NCBI GenBank assembly: GCA_049585195.1
Contig: JBAUZG010000141.1
Span: 1-47,559, forward strand
Direction: 5' to 3'
Origin: KBS-96 sp049585195
GTDB lineage: Bacteria; Acidobacteriota; Terriglobia; Bryobacterales; Bryobacteraceae
Length of the DNA stretch: 47,559 bases
Shown: positions 24,352 through 31,317 of the stretch, piece after piece
How the letters are laid out: the number at the start of each line of letters is the position of its first letter
Numbering within the stretch: position 1 is the first letter of the stretch
Notes under the pieces: model-generated
The model's input: only the letters and a program-made list of their open reading frames with translations
Database searches by the model: none
What the model was told of the DNA's origin: nothing
Program-made: the position numbers and the translations under genes

Positions 24352-25080
24352 ATGAGCATCAGACTGATCGATCTCAGCATGGAAGTCTACAAAGGGATGA
24401 TGACGTATCCTAACGTCGCAAAGCCGGTCATTGTCGAGATGGAGACGCACCGGGAGATGGCGCAGAGCATTGGCACAGACCGGTATGGCGTCGATGAGAT
24501 CACCAATCACTGCATGATTGTTACCGGCGATCACATCGGGACCCACATCGATTCGTGGGGGCATGTGAAGCCCGACGCGCCTCGCGCCGAGGGCATTCCC
24601 ATCGACCTATGTTATGGCGACGGTGTAGTGCTGAATCTGACCCACAAGGCGGCTGGCGACGAAATTACGCCTTCCGATATCGAAGAGGCCGAGCGCAAGC
24701 TTGGCGGGTATAAGATTAAGGCCCTCGATATCGTGCTGCTCAGGACCGACGCGGCGAAACGGCGGTTCGAGAAAAGCTATCTGACCGACCATCCGGGAAT
24801 GACCAAGGAGGCGGTACATTGCCTTCTGGATCGCGGGGTAAAGGTGATGGGAATCGACGCCATTGGCTTCGATCCGCCGGTCGCAAAAATGTTTGAGCGC
24901 CAGAAGTTTTGGGAAGCGCACCGTGTGATGCGCGAACGGGAATATTATCACCTCGAGAACTTGTGCAATTTACACGAGATCCCCGCGCCTCATCACTCTT
25001 TCACTGTGAGCGTTTTGCCAATCAAGTGGCGCGGAGCTTCGGCAGCGCCCGTCCGGGCTGTTGCAATCGTTCAGAAATAG
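24352..25080 (+). CDS. Cyclase family / kynurenine formamidase-like metal hydrolase
   Basis: 242 residues from the ATG at 24352 (MSIRLIDLSMEVYKG); the open frame extends 17 codons upstream into the SDR pseudogene tail and is not needed. The metal-binding signature H-x-G-T-H-x-D (DHIGTHIDSWGH, about residues 63-74) identifies the PF04199 cyclase/arylformamidase fold. The family includes N-formylkynurenine hydrolase, isatin hydrolase and polyketide cyclase-like enzymes; the W-G-H in place of P-x-H and the long LLRTDAAKRRFEKSYL insert mean the substrate is open. The ruined SDR just upstream suggests the original two-step pathway is lost or supplied elsewhere. Confidence 0.85.
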   Translation: MSIRLIDLSMEVYKGMMTYPNVAKPVIVEMETHREMAQSIGTDRYGVDEITNHCMIVTGDHIGTHIDSWGHVKPDAPRAEGIPIDLCYGDGVVLNLTHKAAGDEITPSDIEEAERKLGGYKIKALDIVLLRTDAAKRRFEKSYLTDHPGMTKEAVHCLLDRGVKVMGIDAIGFDPPVAKMFERQKFWEAHRVMREREYYHLENLCNLHEIPAPHHSFTVSVLPIKWRGASAAPVRAVAIVQK

Positions 25081-25095
25081 CTCGGCATTAGCCCC

Positions 25096-25208
25096 CTAGT
25101 CTAACTTCGTCACAACCGCGGTCGTGGCTCGGAAACGAAGCTTGTGGATTCAACTGTTTGGCCGAGCCGCGCACGCTAGTAAGCGGTCCGGTGACGAAGT
25201 TCGGCTAG
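25096..25208 (-). mobile_element. MITE-like repeat, copy 3 (internally deleted, inverted)
   Basis: 113 bp bounded by CTAG on both sides (25096-25099 and 25205-25208). Terminal repeats CTAGTCTAACTTCGTCAC and (reverse complement) CTAGCCGAACTTCGTCAC. Compared with copies 1 and 2 it lacks about 105 bp of the interior between the ACGACCGC and GGTTGTGACG segments. Confidence 0.75.
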
Positions 25209-25257
25209 TCCCGCGGACGGTAATCGAGTGGCAGGTAGCGCGCACGCTGAGATCCTC

Positions 25258-25743
25258 TTATGGAAGCGCATCTGACGAAGGTACTGGAGGCAGGTTCACT
25301 TTCCACGATTCTTGTAACGATGCTCGACAGGCCCTCGCGACGTTCCTGGAATAGAGCGCCAGGCTACCCTTGGTGCAGCGGCGATTATCCGAGCAGTGAA
25401 TAAAGTCGCGAAGTGCAATGAAAACTGAATCCTGGGCTACTAAGGCCAGCTGGCCGTTCACGATTTGATCGAGCTCCTGCCGCTTCTGCTTGCGGGTCTG
25501 TTGCGGCAAATCGAGCTGAGCAACTGCCGCCGTCAGTGTGGCGAGCTGTTCATACAGTTCAAGGCGCTTCGTAGCAAATGGCTTCTGCGCCTCTATTTCG
25601 GCGGCGTTTGCCTGCTGCCTGGCGGTTTCGTGAAAAATCCATACGCTCCATAAACCGCCAGCCACCAGCGCGATGATGCCAGCGAGCTTTGTGGCGGCAT
25701 CCCAGTCCCGTATTTTCAGCGACGGTCCAATACTATCCGGCAT
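25258..25743 (-). CDS. Single-pass membrane protein of unknown function
   Basis: 161 residues. After a 20-residue cytoplasmic start, a transmembrane helix (LAGIIALVAGGLWSVWIFH, about 21-39) leads into a helical region rich in Gln, Ala and Glu (ARQQANAAEIEAQKPFATKR, then LELYEQLATLTAAVAQLDL) and a C-terminal part with three cysteines (IHCSDNRRC, ARACRASL). No family recognised. It is divergent from the first dynamin-like gene, with 187 bp between its start and the riboswitch. It resembles small membrane proteins with a periplasmic four-helix region, but this is only composition. Confidence 0.6.
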   Translation of the reverse strand: MPDSIGPSLKIRDWDAATKLAGIIALVAGGLWSVWIFHETARQQANAAEIEAQKPFATKRLELYEQLATLTAAVAQLDLPQQTRKQKRQELDQIVNGQLALVAQDSVFIALRDFIHCSDNRRCTKGSLALYSRNVARACRASLQESWKVNLPPVPSSDALP

Positions 25744-25934
25744 AAGCGCTGACTCCCTGTTTCAATCCGGAGGAATCTAAGAGCGTAAGTAAACGTCCGT
25801 TCGTGATGGTAAACCATGTCCTCATACTTGTCCTCACCAGTAATTGTGAAGATTCGACAAGGTGGAGGCCCGCGGATTCAGAGCAAAAACCGCGATTTCG
25901 ATGCAAGTTGCCTTTCGCCACGATATGCTAATCG

Positions 25935-25983
25935 GAGCGGTGGAGTTCGCCTAAACGCCGGCGAGCCGGCCAATGACTCCTGC
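25935..25983 (+). promoter_or_regulatory. Fluoride riboswitch-like aptamer (crcB class) ahead of dynamin gene 1
   Basis: Core GCGGTGGAGTTCGCC, TAAACGCCGG and CCGGCCAATGACTCCTGC fits the fluoride riboswitch layout. P1: GCG (25937-25939) with CGC (25948-25950). Pseudoknot: GGAGT (25942-25946) with ACTCC (25976-25980). Hairpin: GCCGG (25957-25961) with CCGGC (25966-25970). The AAAC linker and the A40-U48 long-range pair (25973 and 25981, Thermotoga petrophila numbering) are present. The usual A6-U38 pair is G (25940) and C (25971). Downstream, TCGGG (25984-25988) can pair with CCCGA (26020-26024) around a GGAGG/CCTCC hairpin, a possible expression platform before the AGGA site at 26036. Confidence 0.8.
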
Positions 25984-26047
25984 TCGGGATGAGGAGGAGC
26001 GCGTTCGCCTCCCACCTAACCCGATACAGAGATCCAGGAAAAAGCAG

Positions 26048-27739
26048 ATGGTGTCTGGAACCGTGGCGGAGGACGGGTTGGGATCGGGCGACCCCTCCGA
26101 TAGCAAAGGTGTTATCCAACTTGTCGCAGACGTCGCATCACACCACGAAATATCCGCGCTCGAGCCCATCCTGCAAGTCTGTAGATCAGCCGCAGCGCGT
26201 CAGGACCTCAGTGTCGCAGTGCTCGGCCGCTTTAATGCAGGTAAGAGCAGTTTCCTGAATCATCTGGTCGGGCGGGATGTGCTCCCAGTTGGAGTTATTC
26301 CCGTAACCTCTGTCATTACGGAAATGCTTTGGGGACCAACAGAGAGGGCGGAAGTCCATTTTCTCGACGGCCATACCGAGTCCGTGCCCCTTGATAGTGT
26401 TGCTGAATTCATCACCGAATTGAAGAACCCTGAAAACGGAAAGCGAGTGAGCACGGTTTGTCTATATTTGCCTGACCTCGAAGACTATAAGGAGCTTCGA
26501 TTTGTTGATACGCCGGGCTTAGAAAGTGTCTTTTCTCATAACACCGAGTCATCACTGGCCTGGGCGCCGAACGTCGATCTTGCGCTGGTCGCGATCGGCG
26601 TCGATCCTCCGCTCGCCCACCAAGATCTAACGCTTATTCGGAAACTGTTTAAATACACGCCGAAAATTTGTGTCCTACTGACAAAAGTCGATGTTTTGAC
26701 GGAAACGGAGCACGATGAGGTTCTGCAATTTGTGCGGAAGCAGCTGAAGAGAGTTTTCGAGCAGCAGATTGAGGTGTTTCCCTATTCCACGCGGCCGGGT
26801 TTCGAGTCGTTGAGATATGAGCTTCGCGAGCAGTTGATCGATCAAACGCTCCATACGATTCGCGATCAGAAGCGCCAGATTGTGGCCCGCAAACTTCAGA
26901 CCTTGCTCGGCGAATGCGCTGATTATCTCGAGTTAACACTGCGCTCGGCTACCATGATTGACTCGGAAAGGCAGCAACTCCGGACTCTGGTGTTCAGAGA
27001 GCGCGCTGCGATCGCCGACACAAAACTGGAACTGCAACTGATAGCCAGGCACAATACCGGCACAGCCAGGAGTCGAGTGGAAAAGATACTAGCTCCGTAT
27101 GAGAGCCGGGTTGCATTGGAACTTGCCGCGGCGCTCGAGCACGAGTATCGAAGTTGGAGGCTGTCGTTCAAGGGACTGCTCGAGAGATTCGAATCGTGGC
27201 TCGGCGAGGCACTCACCGCTCGGCTAACAGAGATATCCTCCGCTCATCAATCGGATTTTCTCGCACCCGTTCGAGACGTTCAACGGCAGTACATGCGCGT
27301 TCTACAGGGTTTTCGCGATCAACTTTCGCAGCGCACGATGAAATTGCTTGGGGTCCCGCTTCGAACGACAGAAACGGAGATTGAGGCGGAACCCCCGAAA
27401 ACTCCTGATATCAATATCGGCCACGTATTCGATCACAATTGGGAGCTGTTGTCGCCGATCATTCCTGTGCAGTTATTTCGCGCCGTGGTGAAACGCCGGT
27501 TCTTACGACGGGTGAATGATGAAACATTCAAGAATCTCTCCCGGCTGACGGCGCAATCGACGGACGTAATCGCTGCTGCGATCGCTCAAACACAGCAAGT
27601 CGCGCAACATAGGCTCGAAGACTTCGTCAACACGGTAGAACATCTGACGGCATCTTCGGCAACCCGCGCGCCGCAAATTCAAACTGACCTCGAACGTGTA
27701 CGACGAGCGCGCGCATCGCTACCAGCAGAACGGCGGTAA
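26048..27739 (+). CDS. Bacterial dynamin-like GTPase (first of two)
   Basis: 563 residues from ATG 26048, which has AGGA 8 bases upstream. An in-frame ATG at 25973 is rejected because it lies inside the riboswitch pseudoknot. GTPase motifs: G1 GRFNAGKSS (60-68), switch Thr in PVTSVITE, G3 DTPG (144-147), G4 TKVD (202-205). The remaining 330 residues are predicted long helices (ADYLELTLRSATMIDSERQQ), with a basic, hydrophobic segment near the end (PVQLFRAVVKRRFLRRV) that could touch lipid. Dynamin-like proteins bind GTP, oligomerise and remodel or repair membranes; in bacteria they often come as adjacent pairs. The next gene is a paralogue, sharing for example EFITELKNPENGKRV versus EFVTEVQNPSNEKRV. 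The riboswitch implies fluoride-dependent expression. Confidence 0.88.
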   Translation: MVSGTVAEDGLGSGDPSDSKGVIQLVADVASHHEISALEPILQVCRSAAARQDLSVAVLGRFNAGKSSFLNHLVGRDVLPVGVIPVTSVITEMLWGPTERAEVHFLDGHTESVPLDSVAEFITELKNPENGKRVSTVCLYLPDLEDYKELRFVDTPGLESVFSHNTESSLAWAPNVDLALVAIGVDPPLAHQDLTLIRKLFKYTPKICVLLTKVDVLTETEHDEVLQFVRKQLKRVFEQQIEVFPYSTRPGFESLRYELREQLIDQTLHTIRDQKRQIVARKLQTLLGECADYLELTLRSATMIDSERQQLRTLVFRERAAIADTKLELQLIARHNTGTARSRVEKILAPYESRVALELAAALEHEYRSWRLSFKGLLERFESWLGEALTARLTEISSAHQSDFLAPVRDVQRQYMRVLQGFRDQLSQRTMKLLGVPLRTTETEIEAEPPKTPDINIGHVFDHNWELLSPIIPVQLFRAVVKRRFLRRVNDETFKNLSRLTAQSTDVIAAAIAQTQQVAQHRLEDFVNTVEHLTASSATRAPQIQTDLERVRRARASLPAERR

Positions 27740-27816
27740 TGAACCTACTCGGACCGGATGTAGGAAGATCGATGCCTCGAAATTGTCAAGTCGCGCGGGT
27801 CGTTGTAATCTAGGGT

Positions 27817-27868
27817 GGGCGGTGGAGTTCGCCGTTGCCTGCCGTGCCCCGCGGCCAATGACTCCTGC
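27817..27868 (+). promoter_or_regulatory. Fluoride riboswitch-like aptamer (crcB class) ahead of dynamin gene 2
   Basis: Second copy of the motif: GGGCGGTGGAGTTCGCC (27817-27833) and GGCCAATGACTCCTGC (27853-27868). P1: GGCG (27818-27821) with CGCC (27830-27833). Pseudoknot: GGAGT (27824-27828) with ACTCC (27861-27865). The hairpin GCC-GC with GC-GGC has one bulged T. A40 (27858) and U48 (27866) are kept; positions 6 and 38 are again G (27822) and C (27856). The linker after P1 is GTT rather than AAAC, so this copy may be a diverged or weakened aptamer. It starts 77 bp after the first dynamin stop. Confidence 0.72.
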
Positions 27869-27885
27869 GACGAGAGAATTCGTAT

Positions 27886-30114
27886 GTGGCGAGTTATGAG
27901 CAATCCGCGACCTTCCTTCTCTGCTGCTTACCACACGATTTCGCGTGCGGCGAAGAGCGGTCTCATCCTACTGTTGATTCCGATGCGGAGAAGCTTACCT
28001 GGGATGTCCATCTGAACCGCGCCAAGCAAATACATGTCATGCTTTACCCGGAACAATTCAACGAACCGCAGAAATCCCGCTTGATCGCGAGCGCCAGTTA
28101 CATCGACAAGCTACTTCTCGAAATCGAGCAAATCCTCTCGGCGTCCGAATCCGGTGGCTTTCCGAGATACAAGAGCCCCTTGGCCCCTGTCCAGGTGCGT
28201 GTCGTCCACGACTACATCCGGCGCTTGAGGCAGCAGATCGTCCGTGTTCTGGCCGATTTGGACGTCGCGCTTCCCGAACCGCGCTTTGACTCGACTCATT
28301 CAATTCGGGTGACGCTGCAATTCATCGAAGTGGCTCTCGAAGAGATTGGCCCCGAACGGCTGATCGGCTACGGTTCGGTTCCTCAGTCGCTTGTAAAACC
28401 TTTAGCTGGGGGAATCCAGGAGATGAAAGGGATTGTTCGCCAGTTGGATTCCTATCTCAGCCAGCGGCTCGAATCCGATTTATCGAACCGTCTCCTTCAG
28501 CTTCGAGAAACGGACGGAGATGCCGGCCTTCTCAAAAGGCTAGGAGCCATTCTCGAGCGGCATAGCCTGGTCGAGTTTCGCAGCCCCCTGGCGCAATTGC
28601 TGGAGAAGATCGAATTCCCAACTTATGAGATCGCCTTTTTCGGCCGCGTGAACACCGGCAAATCGTCCCTGTTGAACGCGATCATGGGTGTCAACCTACT
28701 TCCGGTTGGCGTCACGCCGATCACCGCTGTACCTACTCGCATTAAGAATGGGTCGGCTTCGCAGCTGCTGGTGTGGAGCGCCGAAGGACGATTTGCCAAA
28801 TATGCCATCGACCGCCTTCCTGAATTTGTCACGGAAGTTCAAAATCCAAGCAACGAAAAGCGCGTCGTGCGCTTACTCGTCGAAATCCCCCTGCCGATGT
28901 TGCCCGAAGAGGTTTTGCTGGTGGATACTCCGGGCCTCGGCTCGCTGGCGTTAGAGGGAGCGGCCGAGACGCTCGCGTATTTGCCGCGGTGCGACTTGGG
29001 CGTTGTCCTGGTTGATGCGTCTGCGAACCTTCAAGTGGAAGACGTTGCGACGGTTGATGCCTTGCAAGCGGCGTCAGTTCCCGCTCTTCTGGTGCTCAGC
29101 AAAGCCGATCTCATCCCGGAACCGGATCGCCAACAACTTCTTGAGTACACCCGTACTCAGCTTGCTCGGCAGCTCGGAATGGAGGTTGACGTTGCGCTTC
29201 TGAGTAGTCGGCGCGAACTCAGCTCTTTGCTCGAGGAGTGGGTGGCCAATCAGATCGCACCCCGGACAGCCGATGCGCGGCGGTTATCTCGAGTATCCAA
29301 TCAGCGCAAGACTCGGTCTTTGGCCCGTCACATACTGGATGTGCTTGAAATGTCGGTAAAGACAAGAAGCATTCATCTGGGCTTTTCGGATGACATCAAG
29401 AAGGCGGAAGTGCAGTTGCGCAATGCAGCCAGCGCAATCGAAACCGCCCGCGAGCATTGCTTTCAGGTGTCCGATTCGATTCGGAACGGCGGGGAAACGG
29501 CTTTAGACTGGCTTACCGAAAAAGGGATGGCTTTCTGGGACAAAAATCCTGGCTCTTCCTATCTTGACCAAGCGTGGGTCGCGAAAACTGTAAATCAATT
29601 TGCGCAGGAAGAAGCAGAGCATCTTGCCAGTCTCATTCAAAAAACCGCCCACGACCTTACGGAGGCTCTGGACACGGCAGCCTCCGTGCTGTCTACGGGA
29701 GAACGGGAAGACCGCTTTAGTCTGCATGATCTCGTCAAGGACATGTCGCCCGCTGAGTTTGCATCCGATCCCGTCCACTTGTCAAAACCTCCATCGCTCA
29801 TACTGTCCGCCGGATTGGCACGGCGGTCAATGCGCCGTCAATTGAAGAAACAGCTCGAAGTTGCTATCGTCAAATTCCTTGCATCCTACGGCCGTACGCT
29901 CGAAACCTGGCTTCGCAGCACTCTCGACAATCTCGCCCGAGAGTTCGAAACGCATGCCGATATCTATCGTGCTCAGTTACAGAGATTGACAGCGGGAGCA
30001 GTCTCTCAAGAGAATGTTCCGCCTGAACGCATCCGGGAGGACGTGAAATTCCTCAGACAAGCGCTCGAGCTGGAAGAGGCTGAAGAGCAGGTCCAACCTA
30101 CTGCAAGGACCTAG
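27886..30114 (+). CDS. Bacterial dynamin-like GTPase (second of two), with N-terminal extension
   Basis: 742 residues if read from GTG 27886; the start is uncertain, and ATG 28039 (51 codons on) is a good alternative because the first 50 residues look non-family. Residues 60-240 are a helical N-terminal extension (RLIASASYIDKLLLEIEQIL). GTPase motifs: G1 GRVNTGKSS (253-261), PVGVTPITAVPTR switch region, G3 DTPG (347-350), G4 SKAD (405-408). About 330 helical residues follow. The GTPase core is clearly paralogous to the preceding protein, fitting the two-subunit dynamins known in several bacteria. It has its own fluoride-type aptamer and ends 16 bp before an unknown gene that probably works with it. 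Confidence 0.88.
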   Translation: MASYEQSATFLLCCLPHDFACGEERSHPTVDSDAEKLTWDVHLNRAKQIHVMLYPEQFNEPQKSRLIASASYIDKLLLEIEQILSASESGGFPRYKSPLAPVQVRVVHDYIRRLRQQIVRVLADLDVALPEPRFDSTHSIRVTLQFIEVALEEIGPERLIGYGSVPQSLVKPLAGGIQEMKGIVRQLDSYLSQRLESDLSNRLLQLRETDGDAGLLKRLGAILERHSLVEFRSPLAQLLEKIEFPTYEIAFFGRVNTGKSSLLNAIMGVNLLPVGVTPITAVPTRIKNGSASQLLVWSAEGRFAKYAIDRLPEFVTEVQNPSNEKRVVRLLVEIPLPMLPEEVLLVDTPGLGSLALEGAAETLAYLPRCDLGVVLVDASANLQVEDVATVDALQAASVPALLVLSKADLIPEPDRQQLLEYTRTQLARQLGMEVDVALLSSRRELSSLLEEWVANQIAPRTADARRLSRVSNQRKTRSLARHILDVLEMSVKTRSIHLGFSDDIKKAEVQLRNAASAIETAREHCFQVSDSIRNGGETALDWLTEKGMAFWDKNPGSSYLDQAWVAKTVNQFAQEEAEHLASLIQKTAHDLTEALDTAASVLSTGEREDRFSLHDLVKDMSPAEFASDPVHLSKPPSLILSAGLARRSMRRQLKKQLEVAIVKFLASYGRTLETWLRSTLDNLAREFETHADIYRAQLQRLTAGAVSQENVPPERIREDVKFLRQALELEEAEEQVQPTART

Positions 30115-30130
30115 TAAGACTAGCCAACAA

Positions 30131-30997
30131 ATGGATTCGCGAAGCTATATTTTCATCTATCCACTGAAGACGAATGCCGATATTCCCGCGGATTTTCCGC
30201 AAGACCTTCGGAGCTCTCCTTTCGAGACCGGCGTCTTTCTCCCGCAGGACGATTCGAACTGGTTCACCAGGCCGCCGCGGTATCCGGCGCGCCTGCTGTT
30301 GCTCGAAGACCGGTCTCTCCATATCGTTCCGCATCCGGCATCAGGTCATTCGGCAGTCAAGATTAAACTTGACGAGCTTCTTCAATTGGAAACCGGGCAC
30401 ATTCTGCTGCTCGGCTGGATGAAATTCACGACACGCGGAGGCGTTCAAGAGCTTGCCTATAACACGCGAGCCAGCCGGCCGCTCGAGAGCTTTCTGATTG
30501 AACTGAAGCGGCGCTGGCTGGGTGCTTGGCCGCCGATTCACAACGTGCAAAGCTTGATCTGTGGCGAAGGTCTCGACATCAAATTCAGAAACCTGTTGCA
30601 CTTTGAGCTCGATGGAGACGAGACAGCTCTTATCCAGTATTTCGAGGCGCCCGTGCCGATTGAGAAAAAGCTATTGTTCTTCCGAAGAAAAAACTGGCGG
30701 CCGGGAAACCTCGTTCTGCTGACGTCCATGAACCGGCTCGTGTGGATTACGGATCAATATAGGCAGCGGCGGGAATTGTATGGCACTATCAGTTTTTCTG
30801 TGCCAGTTTCATTGCTGCGAAACTGCAGGATAGAAGGCCAGGACGGCCACCGGCATCTCGAGCTCTTCTTTACCGCCGGAACCGCTTGGCGTATTCGGGT
30901 CGATGAGGCGCCGGATGAGAGTTCTTCCTTTTGCCACGCTCTGAATAGAACTTGTCAAGCCGCCGCCGTCCGAGCAGCCCAAGATACGATTGGCTAG
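30131..30997 (+). CDS. Unknown protein of the dynamin cluster
   Basis: 288 residues, no signal peptide and no clear membrane helix. Alternating hydrophobic strands occur in two similar halves: PARLLLLEDRSLHIVPHPAS and ILLLGWMKFTTRGGVQELAY in the first, NLVLLTSMNRLVWITDQYRQ and LYGTISFSVPVSLL then HLELFFTAGTAWRIRVDE in the second. The pattern of strands closed by a helix suggests PH-like modules, which bind membranes or proteins; this is inference from strand pattern. The gene begins 16 bp after the second dynamin and is probably co-transcribed with it, under the same riboswitch. A membrane-adaptor role for the GTPase pair would fit. Confidence 0.7.
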   Translation: MDSRSYIFIYPLKTNADIPADFPQDLRSSPFETGVFLPQDDSNWFTRPPRYPARLLLLEDRSLHIVPHPASGHSAVKIKLDELLQLETGHILLLGWMKFTTRGGVQELAYNTRASRPLESFLIELKRRWLGAWPPIHNVQSLICGEGLDIKFRNLLHFELDGDETALIQYFEAPVPIEKKLLFFRRKNWRPGNLVLLTSMNRLVWITDQYRQRRELYGTISFSVPVSLLRNCRIEGQDGHRHLELFFTAGTAWRIRVDEAPDESSSFCHALNRTCQAAAVRAAQDTIG

Positions 30998-31317
30998 GAG
31001 AAGCGGCTCCCGGTTCAGCATGGCACGACCACGGTTGCATATGCCCGATGGTCCTTGCTATCCTCAAAAAGTTCCGTCGCTTTTTCGAGGTGCCGCATGA
31101 TAAACATCGCCAACCCTATCCTTCCTGGAAGACCGCGGCGCTCGTTAGGGCCGCAGGCTTGAGCGCTTGTCAGTTTATTCGTCTAGTGTGAACTGCAGGG
31201 CAATCGGCTAGATCCCAATCAGCTCGAGTCACGCCTTCCTTCGGAAGCCGTTTCCTCCACAATCATCAAACTGTCTCGTCGTATGGCGCTTCCTGCTCTC
31301 AATCGCAGGATGATTGC
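30998..31317. other. Non-coding gap of 320 bp
   Basis: No convincing gene. An imperfect stem, CCTCAAAAAG (31062-31071) with CTTTTTCGAGG (31080-31090), could end the dynamin cluster transcript, but it has no T-run. The last 100 bp should hold the promoter of the ABC transporter gene; I see no clear -35/-10 pair. Confidence 0.4.

Noticed and set aside
31062..31090. Terminator after the dynamin cluster
   Set aside because: The stem has a bulge and no T-run follows on the plus strand; noted only as a weak hairpin.
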